Part shown: piece after piece, positions 7,514 through 16,651 of the stretch
Numbering within the stretch: position 1 is the first letter of the stretch
Layout of the letters: each line of letters starts with the position of its first letter
Origin: JBCBCP01 sp038530575
GTDB taxonomy: Bacteria > Pseudomonadota > Alphaproteobacteria > Rhodobacterales > Rhodobacteraceae
Assembly (NCBI GenBank): GCA_038530575.1
Contig: JBCBCP010000006.1
Location: 62,001-126,000 of the forward strand
DNA length: 64,000 nucleotides
Direction: 5' to 3'
Program-made: the position numbers and the translations under genes
The notes under the pieces: generated by a model
Database searches by the model: none
Seen by the model: only the letters and a program-made list of their open reading frames with translations
What the model was told of the DNA's origin: nothing

Positions 7514-9076
7514 ATGGCAACCGCAACAGAGCTGCCGGTCGACACGACTGCAACCGCCGAACAGATGGCGGCAGAGATTTTTGGCGATGGGGTCACCGTC
7601 AATTCGGCCACTTACACGGGCGATAATCTGAGTTCGGGCCTCTATACCGACGCGGATTTAGTCACGCCGGGTGTCGCGCCCGCGGACACGGGCGTCATCC
7701 TCTCGACCGGCCACGTGGATGATTTTACCAATTCAGACGGGTCGACTAATACCAACCAATCTGCCGGCACATCGACAGACACCACCGGTGTCGACAATGA
7801 TGTTCAGTTCAACGCGCTGGCCGGCGGACAGACGCGCGATGCGGCGATCCTTGAGGTCAATTTCACGCCGCTGGGTGACTTCATCACGGTTGATTTCGTG
7901 ATCTCCTCCGAGGAGTACCCCGAATACGCCAATTCTCAGTATAACGACGTCGTCGGGGTCTGGGTGAACGGCGTGGAAGCCACCGTAACTGTTGGCGATG
8001 GCAGTGCGTCGATTGGCAATATCAACGGCAGCAACACCGCCAACCTCTACAACGATAACACCGGCGACCAGTACAACACCGAAATGGACGGCTTCACGAT
8101 GACGCTGACCTTCGTTGCGCCGGTGAACCCCGGCGTGCCCAACACGATCAAGATTGGCGTGGCGGATGTGGCGGATGCCCAGTACGACACCAACCTGTTG
8201 ATCGCGGGCGGGTCGGTGCAGTCCACGATCGTGGCGCAGGATGATCAGATCAGCCTCGGCAATAATGACACCAAGGTTCTGGACGTTATCGCGAATGACA
8301 GCTCCACTGGGGGTGTTCTGACGGTCACGCATATTCAGGGCGTGCGGGTCTATGCGGATGACGAAGTCGTCTTGTCGACTGGCCAGACAATTCGCTTGAA
8401 CGATGACGGAACGCTAACTGTTGTCGGTGATGACGACGCCGAGACGGTCTATTTCAACTACTCGGTCGTGGACGAGAATGGATCCACCGAAACCGCCCTT
8501 GTTGAGGTCACGCAGGTCCCATGCTTTGCGCTTGGCACCTTGATCGAGACCGCAAATGGGCACCGGGCGATTGAGACGCTGCGCGCAGGCGACCACGTCA
8601 TGACGCGTGATGACGGCTTGCAGCCGGTGCGATGGGTGGGCCGGCGAACGGTGCGGGCTGTTGGAGATTTCGCACCCATTCGATTTGCGCAGGGTGCGTT
8701 TGGCACGTCACGGGATTTGTGGCTATCGCCGCAGCACCGGATCCTGATCGCTGGTTGGCAGGCCGAGCTGCTTTTTGGCACCGACGAAGTGCTGGTGAAG
8801 GCCAAGGACCTTGTTGGTACGCCGGGCGTGACGGTTGAGGGCCGGTGGGACGTCGTCACATATCTGCATCTGCTTCTAGATGCGCACCATATCCTTGAGG
8901 CGAATGGTGCGCCCTGCGAAAGTTACCTGCCCGGACCGATGACGATGCGCGGCTTCGATCAGGACACGCAAGACGAGATCATGGCGCTTTTTCCCGAACT
9001 GGCGCACAGCGGTCATCCTCCGGCTGCCCGCATGATGCTGCGCGGCTTTGAAGCACGCGCACTGGTGGCTGCCTGA
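7514..9076 (+). CDS. Choice-of-anchor L domain protein with C-terminal Hint domain
   Basis: A 520-residue, acidic, probably extracellular protein. Residues about 20-235 match the choice-of-anchor L pattern (GDNLSSGLYTDADLVTPGVAP, VISSEEYPEY). About 240-335 is an Ig/cadherin-like beta segment (KVLDVIANDSS, VDENGSTETALVEV). Residues 336-470 are a Hint (Hedgehog/intein) domain with the nucleophile Cys337 in VPCFALGTLIETANG, a GDHVMTRDDG turn, SPQHRILI (His408) and DAHHILEANG. There is no N-terminal signal peptide, suggesting export by type I secretion or self-processing at Cys337. The start at 7514 is chosen for GAGGAAGG upstream. It is a single-gene unit that converges with uvrA. The function is unknown. 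Confidence 0.88.
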   Translation: MATATELPVDTTATAEQMAAEIFGDGVTVNSATYTGDNLSSGLYTDADLVTPGVAPADTGVILSTGHVDDFTNSDGSTNTNQSAGTSTDTTGVDNDVQFNALAGGQTRDAAILEVNFTPLGDFITVDFVISSEEYPEYANSQYNDVVGVWVNGVEATVTVGDGSASIGNINGSNTANLYNDNTGDQYNTEMDGFTMTLTFVAPVNPGVPNTIKIGVADVADAQYDTNLLIAGGSVQSTIVAQDDQISLGNNDTKVLDVIANDSSTGGVLTVTHIQGVRVYADDEVVLSTGQTIRLNDDGTLTVVGDDDAETVYFNYSVVDENGSTETALVEVTQVPCFALGTLIETANGHRAIETLRAGDHVMTRDDGLQPVRWVGRRTVRAVGDFAPIRFAQGAFGTSRDLWLSPQHRILIAGWQAELLFGTDEVLVKAKDLVGTPGVTVEGRWDVVTYLHLLLDAHHILEANGAPCESYLPGPMTMRGFDQDTQDEIMALFPELAHSGHPPAARMMLRGFEARALVAA

Positions 9077-9089
9077 CACCAGGTAATGG

Positions 9090-11957
9090 CTATTCCGCCG
9101 CCACTTTACGAGCGGTCAGCATCGGCTTGAGATACCTGCCCGTGTGGCTTTCGGCGACCTCGGCCACCTCTTCGGGCGTTCCGGTTGCAACCACGCGTCC
9201 TCCCCCATCGCCGCCTTCGGGGCCGATATCGATGATGTGGTCGGCGGTCTTCACCACGTCGAGGTTGTGCTCAATCACGATCACGGTGTTGCCCTGCTCG
9301 ACCAGCTCGTGCAGCACCTCCAGCAGCTTGCGCACATCCTCGAAATGCAGGCCGGTTGTCGGCTCATCGAGAATGTAGAGCGTGCGGCCTGTGGACCGCT
9401 TCGACAGCTCTTTGGACAGCTTCACCCGCTGCGCCTCGCCGCCTGACAGCGTCGTCGCTTGTTGTCCAACCTTGATGTATCCGAGCCCCACGCGCATCAG
9501 GGCGTCCATCTTTTCGCGGATCGAAGGCACAGCCTGGAAAAACTGCTGCGCATCCTCAACCGTCATGTCAAGAACGTCAGCTATACTCTTGCCTTTGAAT
9601 TGAATTTCCAGAGTCTCACGATTGTAACGCTTGCCCTTGCACGTCTCGCATTCCACGTACACGTCGGGCAGAAAATGCATTTCGATCTTGATGACACCAT
9701 CGCCCTGACATGCCTCACAACGGCCGCCCTTGACGTTAAAGCTGAACCGGCCCGGCTTGTAGCCGCGGGCCTTGGCTTCGGGCAGGCCGGCGAACCAGTC
9801 GCGGATCGGGGTGAACGCGCCGGTATAGGTCGCGGGGTTTGAGCGTGGTGTACGGCCAATGGGCCGCTGGTCGATGTCGATGACCTTGTCGAGGTGTTCG
9901 AGACCCTTGATCGTCTCGCAAGGCGCCGGCGTCTGACGCGCGCCATTGAGATGCATCGAGGCAGTCTTGAAAAGCGTCTCGATTGTCAGCGTAGACTTCC
10001 CGCCCCCGGAAACGCCAGTCACGCAGACAAACTTACCGAGCGGAAAGTCGACCGTGACGTTCTGAAGGTTGTTGCCTGTCGCCTTCACGACGGTCAGCTT
10101 CTTGCCACCCTTCTTGCCTTTGCGCCGCTCTGTCGGCACAGCGATTTCGCGTTTGCCCGACAGGTAGTCGCCCGTCACGCTGTCAGCCGCCGCCAGCTGT
10201 GCAGGCGTGCCGTGCGCGACCACCTGGCCGCCGTGGACCCCCGCGCCCGGGCCGATGTCGAAGACATAATCGGCCTCGCGGATCGCTTCCTCGTCATGTT
10301 CGACAACGATCACCGTGTTGCCCTGATCGCGCAGGTTCTTGAGCGTACCCAGCAGCCGGTCGTTGTCGCGCTGGTGCAGGCCGATGGACGGCTCGTCCAG
10401 CACGTACAGCACGCCCGTCAGGCCCGAGCCGATTTGCGACGCCAACCGGATGCGCTGGCTTTCCCCGCCCGACAGGGTGCCGGAGGAGCGGGACAGTGTA
10501 AGGTATTCGAGGCCGACGTTGTTCAGAAAGCCAAGCCGCTCGCGGATTTCCTTGAGGATGGCGCGGGCGATCTCGTTCTTTTGCGGCGTGAGGTAACCGG
10601 GGACACGCTCGCACCAGTCGAACGCTTCGCGGATGGACATTTGCACCACATGGCCAACGTGCAGCAGCTCGTCCTCGTTTCCGATTTTGACCGCGAGCGC
10701 TTCTTGCCGGAGCCGATAGCCGTCGCAGGTCCCGCAGGGGCGGTTGTTCTGGTAGCGCTCGAACTCTTCTCGGATCCAGTTGCTGTCGGTCTCCCGATAA
10801 CGCCGTTCCATGTTGGGAATGACGCCTTCGAATGTGCGCGTGACCTGATAGATGCGCCCGCCCTCGTCATAGCGGAAGGGGATTTCCTCGTCCCCCGAGC
10901 CATAGAGGAACACCTGCTTCACATGCGCGGGCAGGTCCTTCCACTTGGTCGATTGCTTGAATTCGTAATGCTTGGCCAGCGCTTCGATGGTCTGCAGGAA
11001 ATACGGGCTCTTGCCCTTTCGCCAGGGGGCCAGCGCGCCATCGGCGATCTTCAGGTTCTGGTCCGGCACCACCAGCCGTTCGTCAAAAAACAATTCGTGC
11101 CCCAGACCATCACAGTCAGGGCAAGCACCGAAGGGCGCGTTGAACGAAAACAGACGCGGTTCAATCTCGGGGATCGTGAAGCCAGAAACCGGACAGGCGA
11201 ATTTTTCCGAGAACGTGATCCGTTCAGGCTCGTCCGTCGCTGTCTCGAGAATGGCAATACCGTCAGCGAGGTCGAGCGCCGTGCGCAGGCTGTCAGCGAG
11301 GCGCGTTTCCAGTCCTTCGCGGACGACGATGCGGTCGACCACGACGTCGATATCGTGGCGAAATTTCTTGTCGAGGGTCGGCGGCTCGTCCAGCTCGTAG
11401 AACTGCCCGTCCACCTTGACCCGCTGAAAGCCCTGCTTGCGCAGTTCGAGGAATTCCTTGCGATACTCACCTTTGCGATCGCGGATGATCGGAGCGAGCA
11501 GGTAAGCACGGGTCCCCTCCTCCATGCCCATGATCCGGTCGACCATGTCCTGCACCTGCTGCGCCTCGATCGGCTTGCCGGTGGCGGGGCTGTAGGGTGT
11601 GCCGACCCGCGCGAACAGCAGACGCATGTAGTCATAGATTTCCGTGACCGTGCCCACGGTCGAGCGGGGGTTTTTCGACGTGGTCTTTTGTTCGATGGAG
11701 ATCGCGGGCGACAGGCCCGAAATGTGATCCACATCCGGCTTCTGCATCATGTCGAGGAACTGGCGCGCGTAGGCCGACAGACTTTCGACATAGCGGCGCT
11801 GGCCTTCGGCATAGATCGTATCGAAGGCCAAAGAGGATTTGCCCGAGCCCGACAGCCCGGTGATCACGACAAGCTGGTCGCGGGGAATATCGACATCAAT
11901 GCCCTTGAGGTTGTGCTCGCGCGCGCCGCGCACCTCGATGTTTTTCTGCTCAGCCAT
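9090..11957 (-). CDS. uvrA: Excinuclease ABC subunit A
   Basis: ATP-dependent DNA-damage recognition subunit of nucleotide excision repair. The 955 residues carry two ABC modules. The first P-loop is GLSGSGKSS (34-42) and the second is GVSGGGKST. ABC signatures are LSGGESQRIRLA and LSGGEAQRVKLSKEL. Zinc-finger cysteines appear in CPDCDG, CGTCDG and CEACQGDG...CETCKGKR. The start MAEQKNIEVRGAREHNLKGID at 11957 is the family's usual N-terminus; an extension to 12044 is not conserved-looking. A second uvrA copy or SOS box was not seen. It is convergent with the Hint-domain gene (13-bp gap). Confidence 0.98.
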   Translation of the reverse strand: MAEQKNIEVRGAREHNLKGIDVDIPRDQLVVITGLSGSGKSSLAFDTIYAEGQRRYVESLSAYARQFLDMMQKPDVDHISGLSPAISIEQKTTSKNPRSTVGTVTEIYDYMRLLFARVGTPYSPATGKPIEAQQVQDMVDRIMGMEEGTRAYLLAPIIRDRKGEYRKEFLELRKQGFQRVKVDGQFYELDEPPTLDKKFRHDIDVVVDRIVVREGLETRLADSLRTALDLADGIAILETATDEPERITFSEKFACPVSGFTIPEIEPRLFSFNAPFGACPDCDGLGHELFFDERLVVPDQNLKIADGALAPWRKGKSPYFLQTIEALAKHYEFKQSTKWKDLPAHVKQVFLYGSGDEEIPFRYDEGGRIYQVTRTFEGVIPNMERRYRETDSNWIREEFERYQNNRPCGTCDGYRLRQEALAVKIGNEDELLHVGHVVQMSIREAFDWCERVPGYLTPQKNEIARAILKEIRERLGFLNNVGLEYLTLSRSSGTLSGGESQRIRLASQIGSGLTGVLYVLDEPSIGLHQRDNDRLLGTLKNLRDQGNTVIVVEHDEEAIREADYVFDIGPGAGVHGGQVVAHGTPAQLAAADSVTGDYLSGKREIAVPTERRKGKKGGKKLTVVKATGNNLQNVTVDFPLGKFVCVTGVSGGGKSTLTIETLFKTASMHLNGARQTPAPCETIKGLEHLDKVIDIDQRPIGRTPRSNPATYTGAFTPIRDWFAGLPEAKARGYKPGRFSFNVKGGRCEACQGDGVIKIEMHFLPDVYVECETCKGKRYNRETLEIQFKGKSIADVLDMTVEDAQQFFQAVPSIREKMDALMRVGLGYIKVGQQATTLSGGEAQRVKLSKELSKRSTGRTLYILDEPTTGLHFEDVRKLLEVLHELVEQGNTVIVIEHNLDVVKTADHIIDIGPEGGDGGGRVVATGTPEEVAEVAESHTGRYLKPMLTARKVAAE

Positions 11958-12053
11958 GCCAACCCCACCAGTCGCGCCCACATTAACGATCTGTACATAG
12001 GCGGGAGCGGCGGATTCTCCAATCGAAATATGAGAACGGAGCATGAACGAAAG

Positions 12054-13811
12054 CTAAGGGCACCCCGCTGCTGCCAGCGCCTGACGCAACCCGTTCAACG
12101 AATAAGCAACGTCAAGGCGGGTGTCGGTCGCAAGCGTCATGCGCAGCACGTTCCCATTCAGGATCGCGGCGTAAACGGCATCATGGCCGTAATCAGGAAA
12201 GTAATGGGCCCGCGACGACGACCACGGCACGTCAGTGGCCACGCCGTCGACGTCCATACGCACCGTAAAGCTGGGGCCGGGCCAGGGATCGACGACAAAT
12301 GGCTCGCCCCCGCATTGCATGCCCAGCGTCGGCACATCCGCGCGGTCCGAGGTAAAAAAGGCTCCGGGGGTGTAGGCCGGGCTGCCAGACATACCATCAA
12401 AGACCCAGCCGATATCGGCGGGCGTCCACGCATTTTGCAGGGCGGAGACGTCGACCCGTGCCGTGGGGCCAAGTGGCCCGGGCGGTGCGGGGCAGGTCAG
12501 GCTTGCCAGCGCGTCCGCAAACCCGTCCATCGCATAGGTGGCGCCGGTGAAATCGCCCGGCTCCATGTTGATGTCAAAGGTGATGGAGATGGAGGGCGAC
12601 GCGCTGAGCGCGGCAATTTCGGCCTCGGTCAGCGGCTGGCTTGCCATGTCCAGCGCGCCTTGCGGTGAGAATTGCAGCGGGATGGTGCCCGAGGGCAATT
12701 CTATCGCCCCGACCCGGTCGGTTGCGCCATAGCCAAAGATCGGGCTGCGCACGGCGAGGCGGCGGTCGCAGGTCAGCGCCAGATTCGGCACAGCCGGCGC
12801 CTCAGCCGCATGCACAAGAACCTCGTCAGCCAACGCCTGACGCGACACGACGCGCACGCGGTCCTTTGTCCATCCGCCATCGGGGGCGAAGACGTCTCCG
12901 GCCAGGTATTGCCAGCGCTGTGTGCGCTGACTTGCACAGCCTTGGCCAAGCGCAGCCCCCGACCCGCGCAGGCCAAATTCAAGGGTCGGGCCGCTTTCGA
13001 GCGCCAATTGCACTCGGCTTCCAGCCCGCAAGGCATCCGCAACATTTTGGTAAAGCGGCATCAGCAGAACTGCGCCATCAACCGATTGGCCACGAACGTA
13101 ACCTTGCACCAGTGGCGATCCGTTTCCCCGCAGTACGGTGATCTGCATTGGCTGCGTGACATTGGGCGTGCCAATCCCTGCCAGCGCGAGGTACGGTGCA
13201 GAGGCGGTCAACGACGGCCTGCAGTCGGCGACGAGGATGCGCCCTGCCCCATCATGCACGCCTACCCCGCCCAGTTGATAGCCCGGCCCGCGAATGATGC
13301 TCAAACGCCCCCATGTTCCAGCGGGGCGATCCTCTCGAATAAAGATGGTCAGCGGAGTCTGACCATCCGGGCCCGCCAGGCGCGTTCCACGCACGATCGG
13401 ACCTTGCACGGGCGGCCCCAGGATCCCGGCCGTCTGCGCTTCGGGCTGCGACGCGGGGGCGGGCAATGGTGCGGCTGTTACAGGAGGTTTCGGAGCAGGC
13501 GCGGCGGGGGCGGGCGCCACGGGTGCCGGCATCGGGGACGCGGGGACGCTGCCTAAAACGGCGCTCTGGATACACTGAACGTAGATTGCGCCATAGGCCT
13601 GAAAGGTAATGATCGGAATGCCGCTTGTGTCGTTGATCAGCAGCTTGGACAGCGTCTGGCCTGTGATGCCGATCGCTTGGGCTTGGTTAATGATGCACGC
13701 ACACGCTTGGGGGAATTGCGGCGTCGATTGCTGGCACCGCGCAAGGTCCGTTTGCGCCCATGCAGGCAGGGAAAGGCAAAAGAAAAGGCAAAACAAGATG
13801 ACTGAACGCAT
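12054..13811 (-). CDS. Secreted protein with Cys-bounded repeats and Pro/Ala-rich linker
   Basis: A 585-residue protein with a clear signal peptide (MRSVILFCLFFCLSLPAWAQ, cleavage after AWA). A short Cys-containing N-terminal region (ARCQQSTPQFPQACACIINQ) is followed by a Pro/Ala linker at about 90-135. The C-terminal half contains two units of about 95-100 residues (341-441 and 493-585). Both open with VP(N/T)L-x2-x-C and close with Y-x-(M/L)-(D/N)-G-x4-AL-x4-CP. A related closing motif, EFGLRGSGAALGQGC, ends an earlier segment, loosely recalling IalB-type domains. It probably sits in the periplasm or outside the cell with disulfides. The start at 13811 is chosen for the signal peptide. The function is unknown. 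Confidence 0.82.
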   Translation of the reverse strand: MRSVILFCLFFCLSLPAWAQTDLARCQQSTPQFPQACACIINQAQAIGITGQTLSKLLINDTSGIPIITFQAYGAIYVQCIQSAVLGSVPASPMPAPVAPAPAAPAPKPPVTAAPLPAPASQPEAQTAGILGPPVQGPIVRGTRLAGPDGQTPLTIFIREDRPAGTWGRLSIIRGPGYQLGGVGVHDGAGRILVADCRPSLTASAPYLALAGIGTPNVTQPMQITVLRGNGSPLVQGYVRGQSVDGAVLLMPLYQNVADALRAGSRVQLALESGPTLEFGLRGSGAALGQGCASQRTQRWQYLAGDVFAPDGGWTKDRVRVVSRQALADEVLVHAAEAPAVPNLALTCDRRLAVRSPIFGYGATDRVGAIELPSGTIPLQFSPQGALDMASQPLTEAEIAALSASPSISITFDINMEPGDFTGATYAMDGFADALASLTCPAPPGPLGPTARVDVSALQNAWTPADIGWVFDGMSGSPAYTPGAFFTSDRADVPTLGMQCGGEPFVVDPWPGPSFTVRMDVDGVATDVPWSSSRAHYFPDYGHDAVYAAILNGNVLRMTLATDTRLDVAYSLNGLRQALAAAGCP

Positions 13812-13867
13812 GACAGGTCCGTGGCAGCAAAAGGATTGGTGAAATGGATTGGTCGTATGTGCCGAGG

Positions 13868-15037
13868 TTAGGGCGCAGACGCCGATTCCTTCAAGCGCCG
13901 CCGCGCCATCCACAGGTGTACCCCAATGCCGCAGCCCAAAACCGCGGCAGCCGTCCAGATCAGCCCGGCGTAACCTGCAACCGACAGAACAGCCAGTAGC
14001 GCGGGCGTGCCAAGCGTGTTGCCCAGGTTGCCCATCTGGGCCATCGCGCCGTTTGCCTTGGCCTGATCGGCGGCGGCCACGTTCAGCTGGGGGACCGCCG
14101 CAAAGCTCGCCCCCTGGATGAGGCCCAGGGCCCCGGCGAGCACCATGCACGCCAGCGGATCGCCCGGCTCCAGCAGCAACCAAAGCAGTGACGCGATGCA
14201 GGCGGTAAATCCGATCTGCACCAACCCCACGGCAGAGACAAAGCGCAACGCATATACCCCTAGCGTCATCGACACGGCAATTGAGGCCAATGGCATGGAT
14301 CCAAGGACCCATGCGCGCCATTCCGCGTCAATATAGGGCGGTAAGACCGTGAGTATCGCGAGAAAACAAAACGTATAGAAGAGCCAGCCGGCAGCCGGCG
14401 CGGCAAGGCGGGGGGAGCGGTAAATGGCCCCGTGATCCCGCAGGATTTGCGGCAGGCTCAGAGGCGGCACGCTGTCCTCGACCTTTGGCAACATCACGCC
14501 GAGCAACAGTGCAAAAGCAGCCATCCAGACCGCATGCGCTGCAAAAAGGGCTGGCAGGCCAAACGCGCTGACAAGCGGAAGACCAAGTACGACCAAGAGC
14601 GTGAAGGCGACGCCGAAAAATGTGCTCCACAAGGTCAGCGTCAGCCCGCGATGCCTCGGCGCGCTAAGTTGCGCAATGAGCGTGGGCGCGCAGACAACGA
14701 TGGCAAGGTGCGAAACGCCTTCAAGACCGCGCAGGGCCAACATGATGGGCAGCGGCGGCAAAAAGACCTCAAGCGCGGCAATCCCCGCTCCCGCCCAGAG
14801 GGCCCAAAGCAGCGCACGTCGATACCGTATGCGGGCCACGACAAGTCCCGCGACCACGCCCAGAAGTATTCCAACAAAGCCTACCAGAGAGACGACAAAG
14901 CCAAGTGCGACGCCCGCGTCAGGGTAAACCGCAGCGAGCTTGTCAAAAACAATGGAGACTTTTGCGTATTGACCCGCCGCGCCCAGACCGGCGCCCCAGA
15001 TCGCAAAAACGAGCGGAAAATCTGTGCGTTCGGTCAT
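13868..15037 (-). CDS. MFS transporter
   Basis: A 389-residue inner-membrane protein starting MTERTDFPLVFAIWGAGLGAAGQYAKVS, with about 12 predicted hydrophobic helices. The MFS-type loop motif GVVAGLVVARIRYRRALL lies between TM2 and TM3. The family exchanges small solutes using proton or substrate gradients. No substrate can be deduced. The start at 15037 is preferred over an upstream in-frame extension (15073) that has no hydrophobic or conserved content. It is followed on the same strand, 56 bp on, by the secreted repeat protein. It could be an exporter of the CynX/NimT-like or sugar-efflux type, but this is uncertain. Confidence 0.85.
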   Translation of the reverse strand: MTERTDFPLVFAIWGAGLGAAGQYAKVSIVFDKLAAVYPDAGVALGFVVSLVGFVGILLGVVAGLVVARIRYRRALLWALWAGAGIAALEVFLPPLPIMLALRGLEGVSHLAIVVCAPTLIAQLSAPRHRGLTLTLWSTFFGVAFTLLVVLGLPLVSAFGLPALFAAHAVWMAAFALLLGVMLPKVEDSVPPLSLPQILRDHGAIYRSPRLAAPAAGWLFYTFCFLAILTVLPPYIDAEWRAWVLGSMPLASIAVSMTLGVYALRFVSAVGLVQIGFTACIASLLWLLLEPGDPLACMVLAGALGLIQGASFAAVPQLNVAAADQAKANGAMAQMGNLGNTLGTPALLAVLSVAGYAGLIWTAAAVLGCGIGVHLWMARRRLKESASAP

Positions 15038-15122
15038 GGGTGCACCCTGTGCTGGCGCACCCGTGACGCGCAAGGCCCTTTTGCCACCCGCGCGCCCGCC
15101 CGAGCGGCGGATGCGGGCCGGG

Positions 15123-16517
15123 TCAGAAGTGGATCGCGCGTTTGTCGGCGTCCAGCACCGCCTCGTGCATCATCTCCGACAGGGTCGGATGCGGGAAGAC
15201 GGTGTGCATCAGGTCTTCTTCGGTCGTTTCCAGCTGACGACCGACGACATAGCCCTGGATCAGTTCGGTCACCTCGGCCCCGACCATGTGCGCGCCAAGA
15301 AGCTCGCCCGTTTTCTTGTCGAAGACCGTTTTGATCATGCCCTCGGGCTCGCCAAGCGCGATGGCCTTGCCGTTCCCGATAAAGGGAAACTTGCCAACCT
15401 TGATATCGTAACCAAGCTCCTTTGCCTTGGCCTCGGTAAAGCCGACGGATGCGACCTGCGGATGGCAATACGTGCAGCCCGCGATGCTTTCCGGTTTGAC
15501 CGGGTGCACATCGTGGCCCGCGATCATTTCGGCGACCATGACGCCTTCGTGGCTGGCCTTGTGCGCGAGCCACGGGGCGCCCGCGATATCGCCGATAGCA
15601 TAGAGCCCATCGACCCCCGTTCGGCAGTACGCGTCCGTCACGACGTGCGAACGGTCGACGGTCACGCCCAGCGCCTCAAGCCCCAGCCCTTCAGTGTTCC
15701 CGACGATGCCCACTGCGGAAATGACAGTGTCGAATTCCATTTTCTCGGTCTTTCCGCCCGCTTCGATATGCGCGGTCACTTTGCCCGCCGCGCGGTCCAG
15801 CTGTTTGACCATGGCCTTGGCCATGATCTTCATACCCTGCTTTTCGAATGCCTTGCGCGCAAAGGTGCTGATTTCTTCATCCTCGACGGGCAGCACGCGG
15901 TCCATCACTTCAACCACGGTCGTGTCTGCTCCGAGCGTGTTAAAGAAACTGGCGAATTCGATGCCAATCGCGCCCGACCCAATCACCAGCAGTTTTTTAG
16001 GCATCCGCTTGGGCTCAAGCGCGTGTTTATAGGTCCAGACAAGCTCTCCATCCGCCTCAAGGCCGGGCAGTTCGCGCGCACGCGCACCCGTGGCGAGAAT
16101 AATGTTCGGGGCTTTCAGCGTTTCGGTGCCCTTGTCCGTCTTGACGACCACCTGCCCTTTTGCGGGCAGCGATGCCTCGCCCATGATGGTGGTGACCTTG
16201 TTTTTCTTCAGCAGGTGCCCGACGCCGCCCGCAAGTTGCTTGGCCACCCCGCGGGAGCGCTTGACCACCGCGGGCAGGTCATAATCGATCCCGGTCGCGG
16301 ACAGACCAAATTCCTTGGCGCGGTGCATCAAATGGAACACTTCCGAAGACCGCAACATCGCCTTGGTCGGGATGCAGCCCCAGTTCAGGCAAATGCCACC
16401 AAGATGCTCGCGTTCAATGATCGCAGTCTTCAGCCCCAGTTGTGCAGCCCGGATGGCCGCTACATAGCCGCCGGGACCGGCGCCGATCACAATGACGTCG
16501 TAGCTGGTGTCAGACAT
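15123..16517 (-). CDS. lpd: Dihydrolipoyl dehydrogenase (E3)
   Basis: FAD flavoprotein that reoxidises dihydrolipoyl groups of 2-oxoacid dehydrogenase complexes, passing electrons to NAD+. The 464 residues are typical. Landmarks are FAD motif GAGPGGYVAAIRAAQ (12-26), redox disulfide Cys43/Cys48 in GGICLNWGCIPTKA, NAD motif GSGAIGIEFASFF and the C-terminal His-Glu dyad in HPTLSEMMHEAV. The start at 16517 has an ACGAGG Shine-Dalgarno. An 18-bp near-palindrome identical to one before pdhA lies 20 bp upstream, tying this copy to the pyruvate dehydrogenase genes at 32.8-36.5 kb. Confidence 0.97.
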   Translation of the reverse strand: MSDTSYDVIVIGAGPGGYVAAIRAAQLGLKTAIIEREHLGGICLNWGCIPTKAMLRSSEVFHLMHRAKEFGLSATGIDYDLPAVVKRSRGVAKQLAGGVGHLLKKNKVTTIMGEASLPAKGQVVVKTDKGTETLKAPNIILATGARARELPGLEADGELVWTYKHALEPKRMPKKLLVIGSGAIGIEFASFFNTLGADTTVVEVMDRVLPVEDEEISTFARKAFEKQGMKIMAKAMVKQLDRAAGKVTAHIEAGGKTEKMEFDTVISAVGIVGNTEGLGLEALGVTVDRSHVVTDAYCRTGVDGLYAIGDIAGAPWLAHKASHEGVMVAEMIAGHDVHPVKPESIAGCTYCHPQVASVGFTEAKAKELGYDIKVGKFPFIGNGKAIALGEPEGMIKTVFDKKTGELLGAHMVGAEVTELIQGYVVGRQLETTEEDLMHTVFPHPTLSEMMHEAVLDADKRAIHF

Positions 16518-16537
16518 GAAAACCTCGTTGCGCAATT

Positions 16538-16555
16538 TAGTTTAGCGTTAAACTA
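16538..16555 (-). promoter_or_regulatory. Putative operator upstream of lpd
   Basis: On the minus strand this reads TAGTTTAACGCTAAACTA, a near-perfect palindrome (only the centre is asymmetric). It is identical in sequence and orientation to the element at 32746-32763 before pdhA. The lpd ATG lies 20 bp downstream. A TATAGT hexamer, a possible -10, overlaps the upstream edge. The regulator is not identified; a dimeric HTH protein that controls pyruvate or 2-oxoacid dehydrogenase genes is expected. Confidence 0.75.
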
Positions 16556-16651
16556 TATTGCGCTGTGCAGCAACGGCATGGGGGCGCGACGTATCGCCCC
16601 TGCCCCACGATTTACCGCTAGAGCAGGAGGTTTCCGCCAGAGGCCTGAAGG

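Noticed and set aside
9894..12668. 924-codon open frame opposite uvrA and the secreted protein gene
   Set aside because: Antisense shadow of real minus-strand genes in high-GC DNA; it has no family motif and no Shine-Dalgarno, while uvrA on the other strand is certain.
13812..14321. N-terminal extension of the secreted repeat protein
   Set aside because: It overlaps the MFS gene in another frame; the signal peptide fixes the start at 13811.
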